From the NCBI GenBank assembly GCA_963804005.1, contig CAWDOP010000008.1, positions 1 to 64,000 on the forward strand: a stretch of 64,000 nt of DNA. Direction: 5' to 3'. The DNA comes from JAGXRK01 sp963804005 (lineage in GTDB: Bacteria > Bacteroidota > Ignavibacteria > Ignavibacteriales > Ignavibacteriaceae). Positions 27,829 through 37,096 of this stretch are shown piece by piece (within the stretch, counting starts at the first letter, position 1; each line of letters starts with the position of its first letter). Made by a program: the position numbers and the translations under genes. The notes under the pieces were generated by a model that saw nothing but the letters and a program-made list of their open reading frames with translations, was not told where the DNA came from and searched no databases.

Positions 27829-29595
27829 ATGTTGATGAGAGTAATAATAAAACTCTGTATAAGTTTATTATTTATTACATCACTCGCTGCACAAACGATC
27901 AATCTTAAAATAATTGAAACGAGTGATGTTCATGGTGCAATATTTCCTTATAATCTTAGAAACGACAGACCGACAAACTCTTCATTAGCTCAGGTGATGA
28001 CATATCTTAATCAGGAAAGAGCTAAAGAAAATCAATATGTAATTCTGCTTGATAATGGTGATATTCTTCAAGGCGACCCTATTGTTTACTATTACAATTT
28101 CGAAAAGACAGATACAATTCATATTTATGCTGATGTGATGAATTATATGCAATATGATGCTGCTACAGTAGGCAACCACGATATTGAAACCGGACACAAC
28201 GTTTACGATAAGTTCAATGATGAAATTAAATTTCCCTGGCTTGCTGCTAATGCTGTTAACACTTCAACCGGCGAACCATATTTCAAACCATATACTATTA
28301 TTGAAAAAGAAGGATTAAGAATCGCTGTTCTCGGGTTGATTACGCCTGCAATTCCTAAATGGCTGCCTGAAAAAATATGGAAAGGAATGGAATTTTACGA
28401 TATGATAGAATCTGCAGAAAGCTGGATTAAAGAAATTAAGTCAACAGAAAAGCCGGACTTGATCATAGGATTATTTCACGCAGGAGTTGATTATACCTAT
28501 GCAGATCAGAATGCAGATAGTTATAAAAACGAAAATGCAGCACAACTTATTGCAGAGCAAGTTCTCGGTTTTGATATAGTATTTGTGGGTCATGACCACG
28601 CCGGATGGAATTTTACTGTAAAGAATCCAAAAGAAAAAGATGTACTTGTTATGGGACCACTTGCCGGTGCACAAACTCTTGCCGTGGCAAACATTACAAT
28701 GACTTTTGATGAAATTTGTCAATCCTGGAGCATGGATTCTATTGAAGGTGAAATTATAAATGTAAAAGAATATGAGTATGACAATAATTTTATGAACAGA
28801 TTTTCACCTGCTCTTGAAGAAGCTAAAAATTATGTTAACAGAAAAATCGGGGAATTTGAGAAAACAATTTCTTCGAGAGAGTCAATATTCGGTCCAGCAA
28901 ATTTTACAGATTTAATTCACACAATACAATTTGAGCTTACCGATGCAGATATATCTTTCACTGCGCCGCTTGCGATGAACACACAAATAAAAGCGGGAGA
29001 TGTATTCGTAAGAGATATGTTCAATCTTTACAGGTACGAAAACTTACTTTACACAATGCAGCTAAGCGGAGAAGAGATAAAAAAATATTTAGAATACTCA
29101 TATGCGAACTGGTTTAATCAGATGAAGGATGAAAATGATCATCTGTTAAAATTTAAAAAGGATGAGAACGGAAACATCCTTTATTCGGAAAGATCGAATT
29201 CCCCAGAGCTTGAAGAAAGATTTTACAATTACGAATCTGCTGCAGGAATAAATTATACTGTTGATGTTTCAAAACCTGAAGGACACAGAGTTTCAGTAAT
29301 AAGTCTTTCGGATGGATCGGAATTTAACCTGAACAAGTTATACACTGTTGCTATTAATTCTTATCGCGGCAATGGCGGCGGCGGACATTTAACACGCGGA
29401 GCCGGTATTCCCCAAGACGAACTTGCAAGCCGTGTTCTTGACTCAACTGAAAAAGATCTTCGTTATTACTTATTGAAATGGATTGAAAACAAAGGGACTG
29501 TTAATCCAGGTCGTTTAAATAATTGGAAAGTCATTCCCGAGAACTGGTGGAAAAAAGGGAAAGAGAAGGATTATAAAATTTTGTTTAATAATTAG
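27829..29595 (+). CDS. secreted 5'-nucleotidase / 2',3'-cyclic-nucleotide phosphodiesterase family protein
   Basis: The protein (588 residues from the ATG at 27829) has a signal peptide ending SLAAQT. Its calcineurin-like metallophosphatase domain has the metal ligands in ETSDVHGAIFP, LLDNGDILQGDP, VGNHDIE and VGHDHAGW. A 5'-nucleotidase C-terminal domain (about residues 345-540) contains FTAPLAMNTQIKAGDV and the substrate-binding region NSYRGNGGGGHLTRGAG. Such enzymes salvage phosphate and nucleosides from outside nucleotides. A TTG four codons upstream is in frame, but the ATG begins the signal peptide directly. The C-terminus ends without a sorting domain, so it is probably periplasmic. 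Confidence 0.9.
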   Translation: MLMRVIIKLCISLLFITSLAAQTINLKIIETSDVHGAIFPYNLRNDRPTNSSLAQVMTYLNQERAKENQYVILLDNGDILQGDPIVYYYNFEKTDTIHIYADVMNYMQYDAATVGNHDIETGHNVYDKFNDEIKFPWLAANAVNTSTGEPYFKPYTIIEKEGLRIAVLGLITPAIPKWLPEKIWKGMEFYDMIESAESWIKEIKSTEKPDLIIGLFHAGVDYTYADQNADSYKNENAAQLIAEQVLGFDIVFVGHDHAGWNFTVKNPKEKDVLVMGPLAGAQTLAVANITMTFDEICQSWSMDSIEGEIINVKEYEYDNNFMNRFSPALEEAKNYVNRKIGEFEKTISSRESIFGPANFTDLIHTIQFELTDADISFTAPLAMNTQIKAGDVFVRDMFNLYRYENLLYTMQLSGEEIKKYLEYSYANWFNQMKDENDHLLKFKKDENGNILYSERSNSPELEERFYNYESAAGINYTVDVSKPEGHRVSVISLSDGSEFNLNKLYTVAINSYRGNGGGGHLTRGAGIPQDELASRVLDSTEKDLRYYLLKWIENKGTVNPGRLNNWKVIPENWWKKGKEKDYKILFNN

Positions 29596-29773
29596 CTGAA
29601 TTTGATCGCCAATAAGTGATCGGTGATATTTCAACACCAAATTACATTAAAACATCAAGAAAACTACACTTCCCTAAAATTTAATATTAGATTATTAAAC
29701 CACTAAGTGATTCTACCTGTCAAAGCTTTTGAAATTGAAAGAATCATACTATAACCAATAATAGGAGGTTAAA

Positions 29774-30721
29774 ATGAAAACTAAATTTCTAGCACGGACA
29801 ATTCCATTTTTTTTGATATTGTTCGGAATAAACCTGTTTATTTCCTGCAGTGAAGATACAATAGTAGATCCTGCAAGTAATGAACCTACCACAGATAAGG
29901 AAGCACTTGAACAGTTGGTAAATGAAGATTCGGTGATATCTTCTTTTCTGCCAAACTTTGACGAAGGCGGTGCAATGGATATTCTGGGTAAAGTTGATGT
30001 TGCCATCTTTCCTTTCCGAGTCGGACACAAAATGGAATTGGTGAGAAAAAATCTTAACATAGATATCCGGGACAGCATAGCATACGGAACATTAACAAGA
30101 ACATTTAATGGCACATTATTTATCGCCGCCTCATATGATCCTAATGCTTTACTTCCTGATACAATAATCACTAAATCATTCACAACAACCGTAACAAAGA
30201 ACATAATTTTTAAGAAGATTGCAGACACTCCATATCCAATGCGAAACTGGATTATTGCGGTAGTTTCTCTTTCCGAAGGAAAAACACAATCAGACAATGT
30301 TGATCTGAAAAGACTAACAATATTTTTAAGCAACGGTGATACACTATCGATTGAAGCACCTACAAGATATTTTATAAACAGAAGAATGGATTGGTGGAAA
30401 AAAATACCAATTCTTAATCCCGGAGATAGCGTGTTGGTAAGAGTTGATTTAACAAGCCTGTATGAAGAAGATGATTTAGTAACTGTTACATTTGGAGCCG
30501 ACTTGCTGGGGGCACACAGGTTAAAGAAGAGATTTGAATTAATTTCTTCAACTTTCAACGGTACAGGTTATGATAAAGTTTATGAACAGTACTTCAATGC
30601 TTTAAATTATCCCGGATTCTATCATGCAATTTTTAATACACTCTCTCACTCGACTGTGTTTGATGATACAGCTCCGGTTGAAATGGAATCCTGGGGATTG
30701 CCATACTTTATTACACCATAA
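29774..30721 (+). CDS. lipoprotein of unknown function
   Basis: The 315-residue protein starts with a lipoprotein signal peptide (ILFGINLFISCSEDT, lipobox Cys27). I do not recognise the mature part: it is acidic near the N-terminus and then mainly beta, with no catalytic motif. A strong AGGAGG (29763-29768) lies 5 bases before the ATG, unusual for this window, and suggests good translation. It appears to be a single-gene transcript ending at the hairpin at 30751. A long open frame on the opposite strand is a codon-bias shadow. Confidence 0.7.
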   Translation: MKTKFLARTIPFFLILFGINLFISCSEDTIVDPASNEPTTDKEALEQLVNEDSVISSFLPNFDEGGAMDILGKVDVAIFPFRVGHKMELVRKNLNIDIRDSIAYGTLTRTFNGTLFIAASYDPNALLPDTIITKSFTTTVTKNIIFKKIADTPYPMRNWIIAVVSLSEGKTQSDNVDLKRLTIFLSNGDTLSIEAPTRYFINRRMDWWKKIPILNPGDSVLVRVDLTSLYEEDDLVTVTFGADLLGAHRLKKRFELISSTFNGTGYDKVYEQYFNALNYPGFYHAIFNTLSHSTVFDDTAPVEMESWGLPYFITP

Positions 30722-30750
30722 TTTAATAGTATAGTTACATTTAATATGAA

Positions 30751-30786
30751 TAAACCTTCGGGATTAAATGTCCCGAAGGCTTTATC
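30751..30786. terminator. bidirectional terminator between convergent genes
   Basis: CCTTCGGGA (30755-30763) pairs with TCCCGAAGG (30771-30779), flanked by A-rich and T-rich arms. It serves the lipoprotein gene (plus) and sppA (minus). Confidence 0.8.
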
Positions 30787-30796
30787 TTTCAGCTAA

Positions 30797-33229
30797 CTAA
30801 AATCTTTCTAATAGCATATCAGACTCAATATAATCAATTGGTAACAAGGGCATAGGAATCCCGTTATTCAGCATTCTGAATTTCAGATCACGAATAAAAG
30901 GATCATCGTCTAATTCTATAAAGCTAGGGACAATTGAGGGAATGAATTTACTAAAATCAATAAAGGGTCTTTCCGGCATTTCAATAATTTCATACTGCTT
31001 ATTTTTTAATCCTGCTTTTTCAACTGCAATTTTTATTGCAACGTCGAGTCCACCTAACACATCAACCAAACCGTTATTTAAACCATCAGCACCGGACCAG
31101 ACTCTTCCCTGTCCTATCTCATCAATTTCATTAAAAGATTTATTTCTACCTGAAGCAACCTTATTAACAAAATCTTTGTACAACATTTTAATAGCTGTTT
31201 CAACTTTATTCAATTCCTCACCTGTTAAATCTCTATCTGGCAGCATCACGCCAAGTAAAGGAATTCTCACTCCAAAATTAAGATCAGAAAATTTACCAAC
31301 TTTTACATGATCGGTTGTTAATCCTACTTTTTCATTAAACTCTTTATTGTAAGCCCAGCCTCCGATAACGCCGATTGATCCAGTTATTGTATTAGGAGCA
31401 GCAACAATTGTATCAGCGTACATTGAAAGCCAATAACCGCCTGATGCAGCAACATATCCCTGCGAGACTATAACAGGCTTTTTACCTTTTGCTTTTTTCA
31501 AAGCTTCAGCAATTAAGTCAGAAGCTAATCCATCACCACCAGGAGAATCAACACGAAGAACTATTGCTTTTACATTTGAACTGCTGACTGCAGACTCTAC
31601 AAATTTAACAAGACTTCTTGCTTTAATACCGTCATCCATTTGGGTGCCGCCGATTGCATAAATAACTGCAACAACAGGTTTGCTGCCCCAGTAATCGTCT
31701 CTTGGTAAATTGAATTCTTCAAGGGAAGAAGGTGAAACAAGGCTGGTTTTATTATTATTAAGGGACTTTATAACTTCAGAAACTTCATCCCAACGACCCA
31801 GAGTATCAACCAAACCAAATTTCAGAGCTTCATCGGGAAGAAATAATGCATATTTGTTTACAAGCTCCTCAAATTCTTCAGATGAAATTTTTCTACTTTC
31901 ACATATATCGGTTTTAGCAATACGATAATATTCATCAACAAGTCTTTGTCTTTGTTCACGGTCTGCTTCGCTCATTTTATCGCGGGAATATGATTCAACC
32001 GCTGATTTATATTTGAAATATCTTAATTCTGTAAATCCAATTCCAAGTTTCTCCAAAGCTCCTTTATAAAACGTTCTCCCCATAACATATCCTTCCAAAG
32101 TAATGTTACCAATCGGATCAAGAACTATTTTATCAGCAACTGAAGCTAAATGATAACTGTCTATGTTCAGTCTATCGGCATATACAACAATTTTCTTTCC
32201 TTTATTTTTAAACTGAATTAGTTTTTCTCTTATCTCCCACATCATTTCGCGATTTACATTTATGCCTGAAAGATTAATTGCAATTCCGCTTACAGTATTA
32301 TCACGCATTGCTGCATCAATTTGATTTATAACTTCAAAAAATGTGTTGGAATTATCAAAAAACCTGTAACGCTGATATTTCAAACTTCCCAAAAAATTTA
32401 GTTCAACATATTTATCTTTGTTAAAAATTTTAGGGAAGATGCTTCTATCATAAGCGCCAAGTCTTATACCATAAGTATTATAAACGTGCTTTTTATCACT
32501 GTCAAAATGTGATTGATAATTTAATCCAAAATTTCCGAAACTTATCTGAGTGCCAATGTTAAAAGCTTTTCCATCAAAATATCTTCCGATAAATCTGATA
32601 CCATCGAAAGGTTCAACAGCTACACCTGAGCTCCAACGAATTTCATTGCTTATTTCGTTTTCAGTAAAAATATAATCACCAAACAAAGTAATTACTTCAT
32701 TACCAAAAGGACGAAATGCAAGACCCACAACTCCTTCTCGTTCACCTTTCACCGGAAGATTTCCGACTATTCCTAAAGAAAAATATCTGTTTAATCTAAT
32801 TAAAGAACCTATTGTAAACTCATTCGAGATATTAAATTCGTCAAAATCTCCGCTTGTCCATTTATAAGCAAGTCCCATACTGAATGAAGGCCCTCCGATT
32901 GCCCCAGATAATGTATAGTTAAAAACAGAATTTGTTTTATCACCAAATGAAACAACACTGAAACCAAAATTTGGAATAGCGGTAAATAATCCCCAATTGT
33001 TTAAGTCATTGAAATCTCCACCCAGATCATTCCATGTAAAATAAATATCAGGTTGATGAAGATATGTAAGCACAGCGGGATTATCGTAACCGTATAAACC
33101 ATATTTAAGTGCTCCGGCGGGCGCCAAGTTGAAATCATTTACTTCGAAGTATGAAGGAAACTTTTGCTGAGAAAAATTTTCCGGGCAAATATTTATAATC
33201 AACAGAAAAATAAAAATGAAGTTTCTCAT
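30797..33229 (-). CDS. sppA: SppA-type (S49) serine protease with N-terminal beta-barrel-like extension
   Basis: This 810-residue protein is longer than the usual 67K-type SppA (about 600). Residues 1-20 are a signal peptide (ending NFSQQ). Residues of about 25-280 read like an outer-membrane porin-like barrel: regular strands such as FSMGLAYKWTSGDFDEF, SIGSLIRLNRYFSLGIVGN-like stretches and FNIGTQISFGNFGLNY. Then come two S49 domains (about 300-480 and 525-745). The expected Ser/Lys dyad is present: Lys408 in RYFKYKSAVESYSRDK and Ser596 in GYVAASGGYWLSMYAD. SppA cuts leftover signal peptides in the inner membrane. The added barrel could place the protease at the outer membrane instead; that is inference. 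It stands alone and ends at a shared terminator. Confidence 0.88.
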   Translation of the reverse strand: MRNFIFIFLLIINICPENFSQQKFPSYFEVNDFNLAPAGALKYGLYGYDNPAVLTYLHQPDIYFTWNDLGGDFNDLNNWGLFTAIPNFGFSVVSFGDKTNSVFNYTLSGAIGGPSFSMGLAYKWTSGDFDEFNISNEFTIGSLIRLNRYFSLGIVGNLPVKGEREGVVGLAFRPFGNEVITLFGDYIFTENEISNEIRWSSGVAVEPFDGIRFIGRYFDGKAFNIGTQISFGNFGLNYQSHFDSDKKHVYNTYGIRLGAYDRSIFPKIFNKDKYVELNFLGSLKYQRYRFFDNSNTFFEVINQIDAAMRDNTVSGIAINLSGINVNREMMWEIREKLIQFKNKGKKIVVYADRLNIDSYHLASVADKIVLDPIGNITLEGYVMGRTFYKGALEKLGIGFTELRYFKYKSAVESYSRDKMSEADREQRQRLVDEYYRIAKTDICESRKISSEEFEELVNKYALFLPDEALKFGLVDTLGRWDEVSEVIKSLNNNKTSLVSPSSLEEFNLPRDDYWGSKPVVAVIYAIGGTQMDDGIKARSLVKFVESAVSSSNVKAIVLRVDSPGGDGLASDLIAEALKKAKGKKPVIVSQGYVAASGGYWLSMYADTIVAAPNTITGSIGVIGGWAYNKEFNEKVGLTTDHVKVGKFSDLNFGVRIPLLGVMLPDRDLTGEELNKVETAIKMLYKDFVNKVASGRNKSFNEIDEIGQGRVWSGADGLNNGLVDVLGGLDVAIKIAVEKAGLKNKQYEIIEMPERPFIDFSKFIPSIVPSFIELDDDPFIRDLKFRMLNNGIPMPLLPIDYIESDMLLERF

Positions 33230-33315
33230 AATAACTGCCTTTATTTTATATAAATAATGATTTAAAACTTAATAAAAAGAATAGAATTAAATCCCTCATA
33301 AAATATTTTTATAGA

Positions 33316-33349
33316 TTGAACTGTTATTACTCAAAAGATGTTATTTTTG
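33316..33349 (+). promoter_or_regulatory. candidate Bacteroidota-type promoter for the DUF4397 gene
   Basis: TTG (33316-33318) and TATTTTTG (33342-33349) match the TTG / TAnnTTTG promoter pattern of Bacteroidota, with 23 bases between, slightly more than usual. The element lies 51 bases upstream of the ATG at 33401. Confidence 0.4.
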
Positions 33350-33400
33350 TGCTACATCAAATAAGCATATAATCAAATATTTATCTTAAAGGAGGACACG

Positions 33401-34087
33401 ATGTTCAGGAATCTAATTCTTTTTTTAGCTATTGCACTAATTGCTGCAGTTACTTTCTCTGCTTGCGGTGAAGATGACCCGGTTTCATCTGATCCGGGAA
33501 AAGCAAACGTTATGGCAATTCATGCCTCACCCGATGCACCGGGAGTTGATGTTTATGTTGATAATAAACTTGCCCAGGAAAATCTTACTTTTCCAAATAA
33601 CACACCATACATTGAGGTCGATGCTGGAACTCGAAATGTTAGAGTAAATGTCTACAACTCACAAATTACAGTTTTCAATGAGAATCTACCTTTTGATGCA
33701 AATAAAAATTATTCAGCATTTGCAATTGATAGGGCAATAAATTTAGATGCTTTACTATTAATTGATGATCTCACAGCTCCAGCAAGCGGAAAATCTCATA
33801 TTAGATTTATTAACCTTTCCCCGGATGCTCCCGCTGTTAATATTACTTATTCTGACGGAATAATAATTTTTGCGGATGTGGATTTCGCAGAAGTTATTGA
33901 TTTCACTTCCATTGACTCTGGGACATATAATTTGCAGGTTAGAGATGCTGCTATAAATAATTTAATTTTATTAGAATTAAATGGAATTTCTTTGCAAGAA
34001 GGTAAAATATATACTGTGTTTACTCAAGGCTTTTATGAAGAAAACAGAACTCCGGCTTTTGATGTTTCAATTATCAATAATAATTAA
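33401..34087 (+). CDS. DUF4397 domain lipoprotein
   Basis: The 228-residue protein has a lipoprotein signal peptide (IAAVTFSACGEDDPV, lipobox Cys21) and then two DUF4397-type repeats: MAIHASPDAPGVDVYVDN at about residue 43 and IRFINLSPDAPAVNITYSDG at about residue 132. DUF4397 forms beta-sandwich surface modules of unknown role. GGAGGACACG precedes the ATG, a strong ribosome site. A terminator follows at 34111, so it is probably expressed alone. Confidence 0.85.
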   Translation: MFRNLILFLAIALIAAVTFSACGEDDPVSSDPGKANVMAIHASPDAPGVDVYVDNKLAQENLTFPNNTPYIEVDAGTRNVRVNVYNSQITVFNENLPFDANKNYSAFAIDRAINLDALLLIDDLTAPASGKSHIRFINLSPDAPAVNITYSDGIIIFADVDFAEVIDFTSIDSGTYNLQVRDAAINNLILLELNGISLQEGKIYTVFTQGFYEENRTPAFDVSIINNN

Positions 34088-34110
34088 AATCAATTTGGAA
34101 TTTTTAACTG

Positions 34111-34139
34111 ACCGGATTTGAATAAGATCCGGTTTTTTA
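34111..34139 (+). terminator. rho-independent terminator
   Basis: ACCGGAT (34111-34117) pairs with ATCCGGT (34127-34133), followed by TTTTTA. Confidence 0.8.
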
Positions 34140-34201
34140 TTGTTAAACAATCAATAAAGTTTTTATTTGTTTATTTTTAGGGAGTCAATTACAAATTATA
34201 T

Positions 34202-34933
34202 ATGATCGAAATAAATAACCTTCATAAAAGTTTTGGCAGCAATAAAGTTCTTAACGGAATAAACCTTAATATTGAAAAAGGTGAAACACTCGTTATTATT
34301 GGAAGAAGCGGCTGCGGCAAAAGTGTTTTAATAAAACATATTGTTGGTTTGCTTAGTCCGGATTCCGGTTATGTAAAAGTGGAAGGTAAAATTGTTGATG
34401 AAATATCTACGAATGAACTTTATCAGTTAAGAAGAAAATTCGGATTTCTTTTCCAGGGTTCTGCGTTATTTGATTCAATGACTGTTGAAGAAAATGTTTC
34501 TCTCTCTCTAACGGAATCTATTAACGAACATTCCAAATCAGAAACAAAGAAAGTTGTTGCTGAAAAACTTGAGCTTGTTGGTTTGTCCGGTACTGAAAAT
34601 CTCAAACCTTCTGAACTATCAGGCGGCATGAAAAAAAGAGTGGGACTTGCAAGGGCTTTAGTTACAAATCCTGATTACATTTTGTATGATGAACCAACAA
34701 CAGGACTCGATCCTATAATGTCCGATTCAATTGACAGTCTTATCAAAGAACTTTCCGATAAACTTAACGTCACTTCGATTGTTGTTACACACGATATGTA
34801 CAGTGTGAAAAATGTGGCTGACAAAGTTGGAATGATGCATGATGGAAAAATTTATTTTTTGGGTAAACCCGAAGAGCTAAGTAGTTCTAATGATCAGGTT
34901 ATTATAGATTTTATCAGAAGGACAGAAGTATAA
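34202..34933 (+). CDS. ABC transporter ATP-binding protein (MlaF-like)
   Basis: The 243-residue ATPase has Walker A GRSGCGKS (residues 34-41), the Q-loop LFQGSALFDSMTVEENV, signature LSGGMKKRVGLARAL and Walker B YILYDEPTTGLDP. GSALFDSMTV and GGMKKRVGLARAL are typical of the MlaF/Ttg2A branch that moves phospholipids between membranes. The normal partners (MlaE permease, MlaD MCE protein) are not in the window; the gene stands alone between two terminators. They are presumably encoded elsewhere. Confidence 0.88.
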   Translation: MIEINNLHKSFGSNKVLNGINLNIEKGETLVIIGRSGCGKSVLIKHIVGLLSPDSGYVKVEGKIVDEISTNELYQLRRKFGFLFQGSALFDSMTVEENVSLSLTESINEHSKSETKKVVAEKLELVGLSGTENLKPSELSGGMKKRVGLARALVTNPDYILYDEPTTGLDPIMSDSIDSLIKELSDKLNVTSIVVTHDMYSVKNVADKVGMMHDGKIYFLGKPEELSSSNDQVIIDFIRRTEV

Positions 34934-34974
34934 GATCAGATATAAGTTATTAAACGGCTACAATTTAAAAAGGA

Positions 34975-35023
34975 AAGCATCTTCGCACAAAAAACTTTTA
35001 CAAATCTAAGTGTGAAGATGCTT
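34975..35023. terminator. long inverted repeat, bidirectional terminator
   Basis: A 14-base-pair stem (34975-34988 with 35010-35023, one G-T pair) around a 21-base loop lies between the ATPase gene (plus) and argF (minus), which converge here. Confidence 0.65.
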
Positions 35024-35029
35024 AATAAA

Positions 35030-35962
35030 TTACATCACTAAAGCCATAATGGCTTTCTGAACGTGAAGCCGATTTTCAGCTTCATCAAAAATTACAGAGT
35101 TTGGAGAGTCAGCAACTTCATTAACAACTTCTTCCCCTCTATGCGCTGGCAGGCAATGCATAAACAAATAATCAGCTTTTGCATTCTTAACTAATTTTGG
35201 ATTGACTTGATATTTTGCAAATCTTTTCTTTCTTTCTATAGCTTCAGCCTCTTGCCCCATACTTGCCCAAACATCTGTATAAACTATATCCGCATTTTTA
35301 ACTGCAGCAACAGGATCGTTTGTTATTTCTATTTTTGATCCCATATATTTTGCAAACTTTTTGGCATTATCAACAATTTCTTTGTTCGGCTTGTAACCGG
35401 ATGGAGATGCAATTGCTATATTCATTCCCACCTTTGAACAGCCGTTTAATAAACTGTGAGCCATATTATTTCCGTCGCCAATGTAAGCAAGTTTTAGTCC
35501 TTGTAATTTTCTTTTCTTCTCAAGAATAGTAAACAAATCTGTTAGAACCTGGCACGGATGAAGAAGATCTGTTAATCCATTTATTACAGGGATACCGGCA
35601 TACTTACCAAGTTCAACAACATCCTGATGATCAAAAGTTCTTATCATTATTCCGCTAAGATATCTTCCTAAAACTTTAGCAGTATCAGCAATGCTTTCAC
35701 TTGTTCCTAATTGTAAATCATTCGGACCGAAATACATTCCAATTCCGCCTAACTGATAAATACCTGTTTCAAAAGATATTCTTGTTCTTGTAGATCTTTT
35801 TGTAAAGATCATTCCGAGTGTTTTTCCTTCAAGATATCTGTGAGCTTCACCGGTATAAAGTTTTTCTTTAAGTGATTTGCTCACATCAAAAATCTGGTAA
35901 ATCTCTTCAATTGAAAGATCTGCAATTGAAATGAGATTTTTTCCTTTCATATTAACTGCCAT
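35030..35962 (-). CDS. argF: ornithine carbamoyltransferase
   Basis: The 310-residue protein has the carbamoyl-phosphate site STRTR (residues 57-61), HPCQVLTDLFT, and the ornithine/catalytic-loop motif MHCLPAHRGEE. It interconverts ornithine plus carbamoyl phosphate and citrulline plus phosphate. It lies 34 bases downstream of a carbamate kinase gene on the same strand. This linkage points to the catabolic direction (citrulline to ATP), but no arginine deiminase is present, so a biosynthetic role remains possible. It ends at the long inverted repeat at 34975. Confidence 0.93.
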   Translation of the reverse strand: MAVNMKGKNLISIADLSIEEIYQIFDVSKSLKEKLYTGEAHRYLEGKTLGMIFTKRSTRTRISFETGIYQLGGIGMYFGPNDLQLGTSESIADTAKVLGRYLSGIMIRTFDHQDVVELGKYAGIPVINGLTDLLHPCQVLTDLFTILEKKRKLQGLKLAYIGDGNNMAHSLLNGCSKVGMNIAIASPSGYKPNKEIVDNAKKFAKYMGSKIEITNDPVAAVKNADIVYTDVWASMGQEAEAIERKKRFAKYQVNPKLVKNAKADYLFMHCLPAHRGEEVVNEVADSPNSVIFDEAENRLHVQKAIMALVM

Positions 35963-35996
35963 TTATGACTCCCTATTTTTTTAAATTATCAAATCT

Positions 35997-36941
35997 TTAG
36001 TTCTGTGTAATAATTGTACCAGCTTTGGGATTTCCAAGCTGTGTTGATTCAGTAATAATTGTTTCCTTGCCACCATTTCTTACAAAGTGTATAGCTGCCT
36101 TAATTTTAGGACCCATACTACCGTCTGCAAAATGTCCTTGATTTAAGTACTCCTCCGCCTGTTCAACAGTAATTGTATCCAATGCTTTCTGATCAGGTTT
36201 ACCAAAATTAAGATAAACTTTAGGTACATCTGTTAAAATAAAAAAATCATCTGCCTCTATTTCATAAGCAAGAAGAGCCGAAGCAAGGTCTTTATCAATC
36301 ACTGCTTCAATTCCTTGTAATTTTTTTTGTTCATCAAGATAAACAGGCACACCGCCGCCACCGGAAGCAATTACAATATTTCCTTTTTTTACAAGATTCT
36401 TAATGATCTTTTTATTCAAAACATCTTTAGGTTCGGGTGAGGCAACAATTCTGCGCCATCCGCGTTTGCGTGGATCTTCTTTAAATATAAAATTATTCGC
36501 GCGCGCCAGAAGGTCTGCCTCTTCTTTTAAATAAAAAGCACCAACAGGTTTTGTAGGATTTTCAAAAGCCGGATCATTTTTATCAACTAAAACCTGAGTA
36601 ACCATTGTAACAACATTTTTTCTTATTTTCTTTTCAGCAAGAATGTTTCTCAGTTGTCTTTCAACCATATAGCCAATTCCTCCCTGTGAATCAGCTACGC
36701 AAATATCCAAAGGCATTTTAGGAATTTTGTATGTGTTATAGCCTGCTTCGTTTCTAAGAAGAATATTACCCACCTGCGGACCATTGCCGTGAGTAATTAC
36801 TATGTTGAAGTCATTATCAATTAATTTTATTAGATTTATGCAAGTATCGTAAGTGTTTTTTTCCTGTTGCTGAATTGTGCCAGTTTCATTTCCTCTTAAC
36901 AGAGCATTTCCCCCTAAAGCAACAACGGCAATTTTTTTCAT
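35997..36941 (-). CDS. arcC: carbamate kinase
   Basis: The 314-residue protein carries the amino-acid-kinase fold with ALGGNALLRGNE, VITHGNGPQVGNILLRNE, VIASGGGGVPVYLDEQ and ADGSMGPKIKAAIHFVRNGG, all diagnostic of carbamate kinase. It makes ATP from carbamoyl phosphate and ADP. It is the first gene of a pair with argF. In the arginine deiminase pathway these two follow arcA; here arcA is missing, so carbamoyl phosphate may come from citrulline imported or made elsewhere. Confidence 0.95.
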   Translation of the reverse strand: MKKIAVVALGGNALLRGNETGTIQQQEKNTYDTCINLIKLIDNDFNIVITHGNGPQVGNILLRNEAGYNTYKIPKMPLDICVADSQGGIGYMVERQLRNILAEKKIRKNVVTMVTQVLVDKNDPAFENPTKPVGAFYLKEEADLLARANNFIFKEDPRKRGWRRIVASPEPKDVLNKKIIKNLVKKGNIVIASGGGGVPVYLDEQKKLQGIEAVIDKDLASALLAYEIEADDFFILTDVPKVYLNFGKPDQKALDTITVEQAEEYLNQGHFADGSMGPKIKAAIHFVRNGGKETIITESTQLGNPKAGTIITQN

Positions 36942-37096
36942 AGAAACCCTGTTTACATTTTATCTTTTTCTGTAATATTTTAATGTAAATAATATACAAA
37001 CTTAAGCAAGGCTAAGTGGAAATAAAATAATTATGTGAGTGATTATATCTATTTTTATTCGTTCTTTTAACAGTTTTTATTCATAATATTAAGCAA

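Noticed and set aside
29749..30558. 269-codon open frame antisense to the lipoprotein gene at 29774
   Set aside because: The plus-strand gene has a lipobox signal peptide and an AGGAGG ribosome site; the antisense frame has no recognisable domain or ribosome site and reflects codon bias.
31010..31310. Plus-strand frame inside the SppA gene
   Set aside because: It is a shadow of the long, motif-rich minus-strand protease gene.
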